18,188 bases of DNA from Candidatus Heimdallarchaeota archaeon LC_2 (GCA_001940725.1 MDVR01000068.1:1-18188); one strand, 5' to 3'. Positions 7,700-15,693 are shown, numbered from the stretch's first letter. Numbers and translations: made by a program. The notes: generated from the letters alone by a model not told the origin.

Positions 7700-8023
7700 A
7701 TGTCTACTATAGATCCTGATTTCAAAGAAAGATTAGAAGTTGTTCAAGAGCATGAAGAATGGAAATACAAAATCTGGGGAGATTATAATCCACCTGAAAA
7801 ACTAGGTATACACGGAGATCGTGTCGCAGTTGATTTTGATATTTGTATTGGTGATGGGGCGTGTGTCGATGTATGCCCAGAAGATGTCTTTGAGTGGGTA
7901 GAATTTGAAGGACATGCCGCATCAACAAAAAAAGCCGCACCAGCACGTGAGGAAGATTGTATTGATTGTTTGGCTTGTGAGGATGATTGTCCTGTGGTAG
8001 CTATCAAAATCTATCCAGAATAA
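7700..8023 (+). CDS. Sulfolobus-type ferredoxin (3Fe-4S plus 4Fe-4S)
   Basis: A 107-residue soluble electron carrier that accepts electrons from archaeal 2-oxoacid oxidoreductases. The first motif is C49-x2-D52-x2-C55-x3-C59-P and the second C87-x2-C90-x2-C93-x3-C97-P. Asp in place of the second Cys (D52) fits a 3Fe-4S cluster, as in Sulfolobus zinc ferredoxin, with a 4Fe-4S cluster at the other site. The N-terminal extension and central insertion of that family are present (PPEKLGIHG, GHAASTKKA). Of the four zinc ligands of the S. tokodaii protein, two appear kept (H18, H38) and two replaced (W21 for His, A80 for Asp), so zinc may be absent or held differently. It stands alone, convergent with the nuclease-like gene to its right. 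Confidence 0.93.
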   Translation: MSTIDPDFKERLEVVQEHEEWKYKIWGDYNPPEKLGIHGDRVAVDFDICIGDGACVDVCPEDVFEWVEFEGHAASTKKAAPAREEDCIDCLACEDDCPVVAIKIYPE

Positions 8024-8027
8024 TAGC

Positions 8028-8046
8028 GGATCAATCGATCGGATCC
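8028..8046 (+). terminator. Hairpin just after the ferredoxin gene
   Basis: GGATC and GATCC pair around a 9-base loop that itself contains ATCGAT, starting 4 bases after the stop. No clean T-run follows. It may help end or protect the transcript. Confidence 0.25.
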
Positions 8047-8079
8047 TCCTCAAAATCTTTAGAAAGAGATTTTAAAGAT

Positions 8080-8190
8080 AGACTGATGATCGGAAATGGG
8101 TTCGCTCATAAAAACGGCTTTGGCTGAGAAAATGGGAAGTCTGGAGCTACTTTTGATACGAGTCGCCCATTAATTTTATTGCATACTAAT
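8080..8190 (+). repeat. Intergenic repeat copy 1 (internally deleted)
   Basis: The head AGACTGATGATCGGAAAT joins directly to the distal part that begins GGGTTCGCTC. The middle ~90 bp present in copy 2 is missing. The junction falls on TGGG, which occurs at both deletion ends in copy 2. The tail matches copy 2 loosely (CTACTTTTGATACGA against TTACTTTTGGATCGA), and both end in ATACTAAT. The stop codon of the nuclease-like gene lies inside that terminal octamer. The hairpin TGGG-TTCG-CTCA (8097-8108) is kept. Confidence 0.8.
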
Positions 8191-9292
8191 ATTTTTTACC
8201 TTCTATGAATTCAATGAAATTATCGACTATGGATTTCAGATCATTCTTGAATTTTTGAGAATCAGGATCTTCATGTGAGATTTGAAATAAATTCTCTTCT
8301 TTTATCCAAGAATACTTCTTATCTTTGCAAAAACAAAGCGTAGAAAACTTTTTTACATAATCGTTATTACAACCTTCGGTAAAATATATACCAGGGACAC
8401 ACCTTACTTTATCATAATTGATCTTTATATCAATTGTAAGAAAGTTTAAGTTTTGAAAAAATTCTTTGGTTTTGTGAGAAAAAAATAATGTATAATGGTC
8501 CAGTGTTTTCCTCCCTTGTTTATTAAACAAATTTTCGGCAAAAACAAATTCGCTTTGATTAATTATTTCTTGTTTTATTTTATCCCTAATTTCATAAATC
8601 CTCATGGGCTCATCAAGCAGTCCAAAATCTTTGTAATTCAAAACTTTGATCTCAGTATTTTTAAGATCAAGTTTTTGGATATCATCCTTGGAGTGGTGAA
8701 CGCTATCATCTTTGGATATCCCAAAATAATAGATTGGTACATTATACTCTTTACTTAAACTTCCTATAAGGATCATTTTTTCAATTCGAGGACTAATATC
8801 TAACAATCCAAAATGAAACTTCTCAGGATCTTGGAAAATTGAGCCAAAATCATCTTCAGATATAAATGAATCAGCATTATCAGATTTATTATTTCTAGTT
8901 TTATCCTTAATTTTATCCCAAATTATATTTCTACTATCTGGGTAATGTTTTATTGCCATAGGGTATATCAATGATTGATAAATTCCATCCTTCGGATTGT
9001 CTGTAACTTTAACCTCAATCATAAGCATATTCCATTCATTTTCTCTATCCTTGAAAAGAAATATCAGATCAACCTCTCCATAACTCTCCCTTGTTGTGTC
9101 TCCTTTACTGAATGGAAATTTTATTGATTTAACATCATTAAGACTAAGAATAATTTTTTCTTTACTCAACAAACCAAATTCGATATTATCTTCAATTAAT
9201 AGTTCTATTATTTTCTTTTGAAGTTCAACCTCAACAGAATTATTAGATCGCTTAGGTTTTTTGGATATAAGGTTATTTGTTTGTTTTGACAT
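8186..9292 (-). CDS. PD-(D/E)XK nuclease-like protein
   Basis: A 368-residue protein. Residues 21-106 form a PD-(D/E)XK-type core: E22 in a first helix, D75 in YGEVDLIFLF, E93 and K95 in MIEVKV, and Q106 in the next helix (IYQSLIY). This set is used for metal-dependent cutting of DNA or RNA. The rest (110-368) is Lys/Asp-rich and not recognised. C298, C309, C322 and C324 are scattered, with no zinc-knuckle spacing. The N-terminus is basic (SKKPKRSNN). It is a single-gene module bounded by repeat copies 1 and 2, and its stop overlaps copy 1. Codons are AT-rich, like those of the neighbours. Likely roles are defence or mobile-element maintenance (inference from fold and context). The core is clear; the substrate is unknown. 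Confidence 0.8.
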   Translation of the reverse strand: MSKQTNNLISKKPKRSNNSVEVELQKKIIELLIEDNIEFGLLSKEKIILSLNDVKSIKFPFSKGDTTRESYGEVDLIFLFKDRENEWNMLMIEVKVTDNPKDGIYQSLIYPMAIKHYPDSRNIIWDKIKDKTRNNKSDNADSFISEDDFGSIFQDPEKFHFGLLDISPRIEKMILIGSLSKEYNVPIYYFGISKDDSVHHSKDDIQKLDLKNTEIKVLNYKDFGLLDEPMRIYEIRDKIKQEIINQSEFVFAENLFNKQGRKTLDHYTLFFSHKTKEFFQNLNFLTIDIKINYDKVRCVPGIYFTEGCNNDYVKKFSTLCFCKDKKYSWIKEENLFQISHEDPDSQKFKNDLKSIVDNFIEFIEGKKY

Positions 9293-9342
9293 TTTAATTA
9301 AGTCCTATATTTGCTCTAACTTGTAGCCTTTTGAATATGTTA

Positions 9343-9362
9343 AAACTTATCCCAAATTATAA
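9343..9362 (+). repeat. Possible relic of an IS end
   Basis: AAACTTATCCCAAATTATAA resembles the left end of the IS at 3294 (AAGCTTGTCCCAAAATTA and on), with two G-to-A changes and one missing A. No transposase remains beside it. It may be an old, decayed end of a related element or a chance match. Confidence 0.3.
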
Positions 9363-9412
9363 ATCTAGAGTTCTCTAAAACAGTAAACTAATTCGATCTA
9401 AAGTTTGAATTC

Positions 9413-9616
9413 AGACTGATGATCGGAAATGGGGAGATTTTGGAAAAGGCGTTTAGAATAACTATAACTATGTTGTAACTATGTTTTTAATGCTCGGGAT
9501 TGAGATTTGGTTGACTGTTTTTCGGATTGGGTTCGCTCATGAAAACGGCTTCGGCCGGGAAGGCAGGGCGATTTTGAGCGGTTACTTTTGGATCGACCGA
9601 TGGAAAAATACTAATT
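9413..9616 (+). repeat. Intergenic repeat copy 2 (longest copy)
   Basis: This is the reference copy. The first 60 bases (9413-9472) match copy 5 at 59 positions. A 26-base block at 9513-9538 is identical in copy 5 and nearly so in copy 3. Downstream are two adjacent TTCG-capped hairpins: TGGG-TTCG-CTCA (9528-9539) and CGGC-TTCG-GCCG (9546-9557). The tail ends in ATACTAAT, 4 bases before the stop of the TPR gene. A 53-codon open frame crosses the middle but is broken in other copies. Confidence 0.88.
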
Positions 9617-9620
9617 AAGG

Positions 9621-11150
9621 TCAATTCCTCGTGTTAATCATGTTTTGCATATCAATTATGTAATTTACAATTTTGCTCTTCTCAAGTCTATCTCGCATTG
9701 GGGCTGCAAGTTCGGATATTTCTAGTGCAAGCCCTATTTCTTCTTCGAGTTTTTTCTCTTCTGATTCTATAATGGGAAGCCAGTGATTTAAACCCCTTTC
9801 CTCTGCAATTAAATGCGTTTGTTGCAAAATTTTGTATGCTCTATCCAATTCAAGACCCAAAAACGCTAGTTTAGATTGAAGCATTAAAATTTGAACAATT
9901 TCGTAAAACAATTTACGCTCCTGTGCCATTTCATATACTTTTCGTGTCAACTCATTAACCTCTTTCAAAACTTCTTCATTACCATATGTTTTCAATTCGT
10001 CCAGAAGAAGTTCAGAAAGATGTAACATGGCCAATAGTTGATAACTAAAAGGGATTGACCCATATAATTTTTGTTCAATTATTTTTGCAAGGAGTTTCTG
10101 TGCTTCAGCCTTGTCTTTAGATCTTGATTTGTTTTTGTAAATCAAGGCTTGAGCGAGTTCGGTAACGACTGTTATTAAAGGAATTTCGGATGATTCATTT
10201 ATTTTATGAAGCTTATTCAAATAATTTTTTACGAGTTTTTCCGAATTTAATTTTATAGAGATTAAAATAAGAAGGAAAAGGCGTACAGCAATTCCATGAT
10301 ACCTATTTGTGCCCTCAGCAATTGCTAAACTCTTCGACATATGTTTGATAGCTTCATGGTACTCGCCTTCAAGATAAGCCAATTCCCCTAGAGAATGGTA
10401 ACACATTGATACGGCATAACTTTGATCATATTTTTTATAAAATTCCAATGATTTCTTCAAATATTCTTTCGATTTGTCATAATTACCTGTAAGTAAATAA
10501 TATTCACCTAATATTTTATTACAATGAGATATTCCAAGTTTGTTATCAAGTTTTTCAGCGAGGTCTTTTATTTCTTTACTAACCTCAGATATCCTTTCAA
10601 AATCTCCTGTGTTATTATACAGTGAGAATAACAAATTTAGCGATATGAATATTTGAAATTTATGTTTAAGTTGTCTACGAATTTCGATACTTTTTTGTAT
10701 GTCTGTAAGAATTTCATTGTAATCTCCTGGGTTATAGTAAAAATTTCTTAAGCTTAATACATAATAATAGTAACCTTCAATTTCTCGACCTTCTTCTCTA
10801 TCTTTCTCGGATTCAGTTAAATCGTTCCAAATTTCTTTGAACTCCGCAATATACTGATCAACAGTAATTTGGTCTGGATTTTGCAAAAGAAAATAGTGAG
10901 TATAGCTCAGAATTGCTTTCATTAGAAAGATTTTGTTATTTACTTTTCTGCTCTCAAATAATGCTTCTTGCACTTCATCAAATGCTCTGGTATACATTCC
11001 TATTATATTTAGAACAGTGGCCTTAAGAATCTGTAATTCAATTTTGTTTTCATTGCTTTGGTCGATCTGGATTAAAGCTTCATCAAATTTCCCGCGATCC
11101 AACGAAGTTTTGATATCATCAATTGTAGGGTGATTGGTCAATCCCGACAT
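9621..11150 (-). CDS. TPR-repeat protein (first paralogue)
   Basis: A 509-residue all-helical protein of tandem tetratricopeptide repeats, which usually form a scaffold for protein-protein contacts. Clear units include GEYYLLTGNYDKSKEYLKKS and GELAYLEGEYHEAIKHMSKS, each with the Gly/Ala/Tyr/Ala pattern. It has no signal or membrane helix. The C-terminal half matches the protein at 15869-17101: SRSKDKAEAQ against SRNRDKVEAE, IAEERGLNHWL against TAEEKGLTMWL, and a similar final helix. The frame extends upstream to ATG 11183, adding 11 residues. I prefer ATG 11150 because it begins ATGTCGGG, exactly like the paralogue. It is a single-gene module between repeat copies 2 and 3. Partner unknown. 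Confidence 0.85.
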   Translation of the reverse strand: MSGLTNHPTIDDIKTSLDRGKFDEALIQIDQSNENKIELQILKATVLNIIGMYTRAFDEVQEALFESRKVNNKIFLMKAILSYTHYFLLQNPDQITVDQYIAEFKEIWNDLTESEKDREEGREIEGYYYYVLSLRNFYYNPGDYNEILTDIQKSIEIRRQLKHKFQIFISLNLLFSLYNNTGDFERISEVSKEIKDLAEKLDNKLGISHCNKILGEYYLLTGNYDKSKEYLKKSLEFYKKYDQSYAVSMCYHSLGELAYLEGEYHEAIKHMSKSLAIAEGTNRYHGIAVRLFLLILISIKLNSEKLVKNYLNKLHKINESSEIPLITVVTELAQALIYKNKSRSKDKAEAQKLLAKIIEQKLYGSIPFSYQLLAMLHLSELLLDELKTYGNEEVLKEVNELTRKVYEMAQERKLFYEIVQILMLQSKLAFLGLELDRAYKILQQTHLIAEERGLNHWLPIIESEEKKLEEEIGLALEISELAAPMRDRLEKSKIVNYIIDMQNMINTRN

Positions 11151-11300
11151 CCCATTTTTCTGTATGTATATGTTATGCATCAAGGTTTTTAGATTTATTA
11201 TGAAAAGGTAATTAATTGTAGAAGGAATCGGAAATTAATTGGTTAATAATTGATCAAAATTTGGGATATCAGGTTCATATCATGGATTGGAACTTTCCGA

Positions 11301-11475
11301 GCAGGACTAGGAGGGAGATTTTGGAAAAGGCGTTTAGAAAAACTATAACTATGTTTATTGATGATTTATAATGAAACGAATTAAGATTTGGTTGTCTGTT
11401 TTTCGGATTGGGTTCGCTTATGAAAACGGCGTTGGCTAGGAAAACGGGATGATTAGAGCTGGATAATTTTCAAAC
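11301..11475 (+). repeat. Intergenic repeat copy 3
   Basis: A 27-base exact match to copy 2 begins at 11313 (GGGAGATTTTGGAAAAGG and on). The 23 bases at 11396-11418 are identical to the core of copy 2. The head is degenerate (CAGGACTAGGA). The first hairpin reads TGGG-TTCG-CTTA, so one G-C pair became G-U. The second (CGGC-GTTG-GCTA) has one G-U pair and one mismatch. The tail diverges after about 11460. Confidence 0.82.
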
Positions 11476-11542
11476 ACAGTCACTTGATCCCATTGTCATA
11501 ATTTACCAAATTTTTCAAAGATTAAAACATAGATACCCTAAA

Positions 11543-12457
11543 CTATGAGGCAAAACCTGATGGAATTCCTTCTTCCATGAACTTTTTAATTTTCATTCCC
11601 AATTGTTCTGGAGAAAACGAATATTTTGGATTTTCATTCAACTGTATCAACTCAGAAATAGCTTTATCAATCGTCCTTGTAGCTTCTTCTAAATCTGGTG
11701 TAACCATATAACGTGCCTTTGGGATGTCACTAGTCAATGCATCATATATCGCATCAGCCACTTCATCAGGTGGTTTAAAATTGCTTCTATCTCCCGATTC
11801 ACTGTCTGCACCCTCACGTATTGTTTGTAATTCTTCTCCATATTTTGTATTTTCCAAAAAATTTGGTTTAAGTTGTGCTCTTGTAGTTGCAGATCGTACA
11901 ATGGCAGAATCATAATTTCCAGGTTCAATTAAACTAACTTTAACATCAAATTTCTTCATTTCCAGTGACAAAGAATCACTATATGCTTCCATTGCGTGTT
12001 TGCTCATACTGTAAGGTCCCAAAAAAGCTGAAGATAAAATTCCAGAAATAGACCCAATCGTTATTATTCTTCCTTTAGATTCAATAATAAAATCAGCTAC
12101 TGCTTTAGTTATTCTAAATGGACCCTTAATATTGACATTGATAAGGAAATCAAAATTTTCTTCTTGAAACTCAATTAATGGTCCTGAATCACCTACTCCA
12201 GCATTATTGACTACAGCGTACAACCCCTTTCCTTCATTTTTGATTAACTGTACCATATTCTCAATTTGATCAGCATTTGTGACATCCAGTTTAATTGCTT
12301 TCACGTTTTCAATTTGATCAAGTTCATCCAAATCGGTTTGTTTTCTCGCTCCTGCGTATACTGTATAGCCTTTTGCTGATAATAATTCAGTAATGCAACG
12401 ACCTATGCCAGTGGATGCACCTGTTATCAAGATAGGACCTGTGATTTGATGTTCCAT
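11543..12457 (-). CDS. Short-chain dehydrogenase/reductase (SDR family)
   Basis: A 304-residue NAD(P)-dependent oxidoreductase of the classical SDR type. From ATG 12457, TGASTGIG (12-19) binds the cofactor, NNAG (84-87) stabilises the sheet, and N109, S136, Y149 and K153 form the catalytic tetrad (GSIS, YSMSK). EPGNYDS follows as in retinol- or hydroxysteroid-type members. R38 in AGARK after the second strand suggests preference for NADP(H). A GTG two codons earlier (12463) is an alternative start. All catalytic residues are intact, so it is probably active. The substrate cannot be read from the sequence. It is a housekeeping-like passenger in the repeat-flanked array, between copies 3 and 4. 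Confidence 0.9.
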   Translation of the reverse strand: MEHQITGPILITGASTGIGRCITELLSAKGYTVYAGARKQTDLDELDQIENVKAIKLDVTNADQIENMVQLIKNEGKGLYAVVNNAGVGDSGPLIEFQEENFDFLINVNIKGPFRITKAVADFIIESKGRIITIGSISGILSSAFLGPYSMSKHAMEAYSDSLSLEMKKFDVKVSLIEPGNYDSAIVRSATTRAQLKPNFLENTKYGEELQTIREGADSESGDRSNFKPPDEVADAIYDALTSDIPKARYMVTPDLEEATRTIDKAISELIQLNENPKYSFSPEQLGMKIKKFMEEGIPSGFAS

Positions 12458-12593
12458 ATCCACTTGTAGATAAACAAAAATTAAGTATTATTCTTAAAGA
12501 AGGTAGATTCGCGAACTATTTTGTTCTCCTCGATCAATCACTCCAGAGCTACTTCGAGCAATTCAGGTTGAATAAATTTAGTATTTGAAATGT

Positions 12594-12622
12594 AGACCGG
12601 TGTGAGGAAATGGGGAGATTTT
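12594..12622 (+). repeat. Intergenic repeat fragment (copy 4)
   Basis: Only the head survives: TAGACCGGTGTGAGGAAATG followed by GGGAGATTTT, against AGACTGATGATCGGAAATG and GGGAGATTTT in copy 2. A loose match to the tail of copy 1 (GAGCTACTT at about 12546-12554) lies just before it, so remnants of two copies may meet here. Confidence 0.6.
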
Positions 12623-12646
12623 CAATTGCTGATCCGAATTTAATTA

Positions 12647-15004
12647 TTAGTATTGCAATTTTATCAATTTTAGAGTGGTTCGCATTCTTGAATTGTGAAG
12701 TGCCATTGTCTCTACAACTTCCAAAAATTCTGATTCAGGAGCGTCATGTGATGAATAACCTCCAGATGATAGAAAATCATGATACACAGTAATTTTATTC
12801 AATTGTTTTCTACCCTTAGCTATAAACGAATCAACTGTATGTGAAATGAAAGTTTTCATTTTATCATGAACATCTAACCCAATTGGACTAACAGTAGGGG
12901 TCTCAACAGGTTTAGAGATCGGTTTCTTTCTTTGTGGTTTGACAACCTGCTTGGTTAGTTGAGGTTTGTTAATTTGTTCTTCTTCTACTTTTACCTTCTT
13001 TACAGTGAGTTCCTCTTCTTCCGCATAATCATACAAACTAGTTGATTCCGTTTTGATAGAGTCTGTAATAGGTGCTTGAACACTACCTATGGATCTTTCT
13101 TGTTCAAGCGAAATTAAATTTGAGGGCTCTCTTAAGACAATTAAAGGTATTCCTATTTTCTCTAATAATCCAGTTGCTTCTTCAAGGGTGGGCTTTCTCT
13201 GCATAGCAGCCTCAAAAATGTATCCCCAATATAAATAGGCTTGTTCTTCTTTTGTAGTAGGTGTAATCCTTAGATGTCGTTCCTTTTGATCGGGTGTTAA
13301 AGTTGCCAAGGCTGACTGATCAAGTTTCACATTTGTTATCCAAACAGCATAATCCAAATCATTTTTCTTTAGTAATACTAATGTCTTCTCAACAATAGTT
13401 TGAGGGATGTAATCCGACTTTCTATAACTTTTAACTTCAATTCCAATAATTCTTTCATCTGAATGAAATAAATTCCCACCAAGTTTGTAAGAAATATCCG
13501 GCATTTTACCTGATTTTGGCATCTTAGATGATTTTTTAACCTCTGAAATATAATTGGTTGAATTTTGAAGAACCAAGAATAAGTTGAATATTGCAATTTC
13601 AGGAATTTTAGATCTTGCATTATCCTGAATCGTATCAGATACAAGGGCTTGAGAAAAGTCCCGTTGTATATTCAAAGGTAGTCGTAGCGGATCATGTATA
13701 ATATTTAAACGTCCAATTGAAGCTATGGGATCTGTCAGATCAGTCACTTCACTTTCATCTTTGAACTGATTGAAAATGTCATGAAGTCCTATCAAAGTTG
13801 TCCTAAGGTTTCGATCATGCTTTTCATAGAGGTATGCAATGGTCTTTGCAGATAACGGGTAATATGGATAATTTGGATCTGTTGATAATGTATTTTCTTG
13901 CCACAGATTATCAAGGAGGTGATGAACAATTCTACACACTTGTTCTTGCGGTAATCTAGTCAGATGTAAGTATCTATGCCATTGCTCAAGATGATCATTT
14001 GAATCTCCTACCAAATTATCTGTCAGATGTTTATATGCTTCATTATTTCCAGATAATACAATTGAAAGGTTGGGGACTTGTCGAAGTGTAAGGAGTAAAG
14101 TGAAAAATTTCATGGAGATTTTTTTTGGATCAATCGTCTCAAATAGCTCTTCAAGTTGGTCAATGAACAAGGTGAGGGTTGAATTTGGCTCAATTGCCCC
14201 AATCAGTGACATCAGTGTGTGAAACATGTCCTTCGCTTGCCCATTTGTGGATACTGAGAAATCTTCATATCTTTTACCTGTTTTTATTGATTCAATCGCC
14301 TTTACTCTAGATTTGGTTGCAGATTGAGAATACAATAGAACTTTAAGGAACCCTGAGTCAATTTCTGGCCATTGGTTTTGAATGGGAGGATAAAACAATC
14401 CTAAGGCATCGATCAAGTTACTGATAAATTCACCCGCATGTTCTCGATTGTTTAATCGCTCAAGAGTGGATTGTGGGCTCTCATTAACATCCCAGTCACC
14501 GAATAAATTCCGAAATTCCTGAGAGTCTTCGTTATATATTATCCTTCCAATCATTTGAACCACCCGCAAGGTTAATTTACGTAGAATTAGATATTTTTCT
14601 AGAGATCGCATAATTTGCTGATAAAAGTTTAGAAGCCCAAAATCCTGTGCTTCTCCATAAGCTTCGATGAACGCTGCATAGACATGGCGATTTGATTTAT
14701 CATGTGTACCATTTCTTATCTCATTGAATATGTAACTATTCAGTGCAGATTTGCCCATTCCTGTTTCTCCCTGAACAATAAGTAAGGGTCGGTCTTCTGT
14801 CATAGTTGAAGATAGGATAACATTTAGGATTTCCTCGTACTCTTTTTGTCTTCCAAATAATTTGATTGGGGGGTTTGATGGGGTCGCTGTCGCAGGTCTA
14901 CCAGGGAATGGATTGATCCTTTCTCTGTCAGTTAATATGCTATCCCTAACTTTTTGCTCAGATGGTGATTTAGACTGAAATGGACTTGTAATTGCTTTAA
15001 ACAT
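12647..15004 (-). CDS. STAND/AAA-type ATPase fused to a PD-(D/E)XK-like domain
   Basis: A 785-residue protein. Residues 1-47 look disordered. About 48-330 form a P-loop NTPase: GR box (FGRQKEYE, 50-57), Walker A GETGMGKS (79-86), Walker B LTLFIDQLEEL with D282 (the DQxEEL string recalls novel-STAND ATPases), and a sensor-like IVLSGNNEAY (315-324). Residues 340-440 resemble an AAA lid. About 465-560 look like a PD-(D/E)XK fold: E469 in a helix, P502-D503, then E523-V-K525 and Q535. A Lys/Glu-rich linker (660-700) leads to an unrecognised C-terminal domain (711-785). It follows the winged-helix gene by 3 bases, with its SD (AGAGGA, 15011-15016) inside that gene, so the two are co-translated. 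A nucleotide-switched nuclease in defence or element control is inferred. The ATPase is secure; the nuclease domain is probable. Confidence 0.85.
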   Translation of the reverse strand: MFKAITSPFQSKSPSEQKVRDSILTDRERINPFPGRPATATPSNPPIKLFGRQKEYEEILNVILSSTMTEDRPLLIVQGETGMGKSALNSYIFNEIRNGTHDKSNRHVYAAFIEAYGEAQDFGLLNFYQQIMRSLEKYLILRKLTLRVVQMIGRIIYNEDSQEFRNLFGDWDVNESPQSTLERLNNREHAGEFISNLIDALGLFYPPIQNQWPEIDSGFLKVLLYSQSATKSRVKAIESIKTGKRYEDFSVSTNGQAKDMFHTLMSLIGAIEPNSTLTLFIDQLEELFETIDPKKISMKFFTLLLTLRQVPNLSIVLSGNNEAYKHLTDNLVGDSNDHLEQWHRYLHLTRLPQEQVCRIVHHLLDNLWQENTLSTDPNYPYYPLSAKTIAYLYEKHDRNLRTTLIGLHDIFNQFKDESEVTDLTDPIASIGRLNIIHDPLRLPLNIQRDFSQALVSDTIQDNARSKIPEIAIFNLFLVLQNSTNYISEVKKSSKMPKSGKMPDISYKLGGNLFHSDERIIGIEVKSYRKSDYIPQTIVEKTLVLLKKNDLDYAVWITNVKLDQSALATLTPDQKERHLRITPTTKEEQAYLYWGYIFEAAMQRKPTLEEATGLLEKIGIPLIVLREPSNLISLEQERSIGSVQAPITDSIKTESTSLYDYAEEEELTVKKVKVEEEQINKPQLTKQVVKPQRKKPISKPVETPTVSPIGLDVHDKMKTFISHTVDSFIAKGRKQLNKITVYHDFLSSGGYSSHDAPESEFLEVVETMALHNSRMRTTLKLIKLQY

Positions 15005-15007
15005 ACA

Positions 15008-15685
15008 TTATCCTCTTAGAATTCTACCCCAATAATATATTTTACCTGAAGGTGTTTTCACACCTCGATCTCTCGAATTTTGTGGTTGTCCCATCTGTAT
15101 GTCCAAAATATTGTCCTCATATAATATATAGAGGATTTCATTGATTTCATTGTCACTAAGATTTAATCGTCTGTTCAATCCACTGAAATAAATCTCAGTT
15201 GAAAATAAAGCACCTAATTTTTCTTCTGCTCGGGAATCAAATTGGAATTCCTTAAGCAATTGAATTTTATCTTTTCTTGATAATTTCTGTTTTGTAGATG
15301 TATGGGGTGTTTGCGGACTTTGAATATTTATTTTATTAAATTTTGAACTAAGTGATTCAACTCTAGATTCAACAGTTTTTAATGATGATGAAAGATCACG
15401 AATTGTAGCTGTGAGCGATTTCAATTCACGGTTTGAGGTTGATAGTAATGATTTTAGAGATTCATTTGCAGAGGCTGCCTGAGCAACTACAGATCTTCCA
15501 AAATCGGTCAGAGCAAAGTGGTTAGGGCTTGCAGGTAATTTTCCTGTTTTTGATTTGATTTTATGTAGACTCACGAATCCCATTTGTTTAAGTGTTTTAA
15601 ATTGAGCTGCGGTTATTCCTGAACCTCTTGTAGGTTGAGTTTCACTAGTATTTGTGAATTTTTCTAATTTTTTTAAATCTACCAT
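15008..15685 (-). CDS. Double winged-helix protein with coiled coil
   Basis: A 225-residue protein of no named family. Residues about 22-70 look like a winged helix (ITAAQFKTLKQMGFVSLHKI, then FALTDFGRSVVAQA). Residues 72-118 are a Ser/Leu heptad coiled coil (SLKSLL, LKSLTATIRDL, VESRVESL), likely to give dimers or trimers. A flexible 119-134 linker leads to a second helix-turn-helix-like region (165-222: SGLNRRLNLSDNEINEILYI and on) ending YYWGRILRG. It overlaps the control region of the downstream ATPase-nuclease and is surely its partner. A good SD (AAGGGGA, 15694-15700) sits 8 bases before the ATG, with an AT-rich box (ATAAAAAAATAAA) further upstream. It could be the DNA-recognition or sensor subunit, or an autoregulator (inference). 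Confidence 0.75.
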   Translation of the reverse strand: MVDLKKLEKFTNTSETQPTRGSGITAAQFKTLKQMGFVSLHKIKSKTGKLPASPNHFALTDFGRSVVAQAASANESLKSLLSTSNRELKSLTATIRDLSSSLKTVESRVESLSSKFNKINIQSPQTPHTSTKQKLSRKDKIQLLKEFQFDSRAEEKLGALFSTEIYFSGLNRRLNLSDNEINEILYILYEDNILDIQMGQPQNSRDRGVKTPSGKIYYWGRILRG

Positions 15686-15693
15686 AAGTCAAA

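Noticed and set aside
7722..8007. Two 74-codon minus-strand frames opposite the ferredoxin gene
   Set aside because: Both are antisense to a highly conserved ferredoxin and show no domain features.
8080..8100. Box C/D guide RNA suggested by CTGATGA at the repeat head
   Set aside because: No box D (CTGA) at suitable spacing and no C'/D' pair was found in copies 2, 3 or 5.
9528..9545. Possible tRNA T-arm (GGGTTCGCTC resembles a GGTTCG B-box)
   Set aside because: No acceptor, D or anticodon arms can be built around it in any copy. The resemblance is limited to the loop.
12610..12792. 60-codon + strand frame starting in repeat copy 4
   Set aside because: It uses the repeat's ATGGGGAG as start and then runs antisense through the end of the ATPase gene. 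Other repeat copies stop quickly in this frame.
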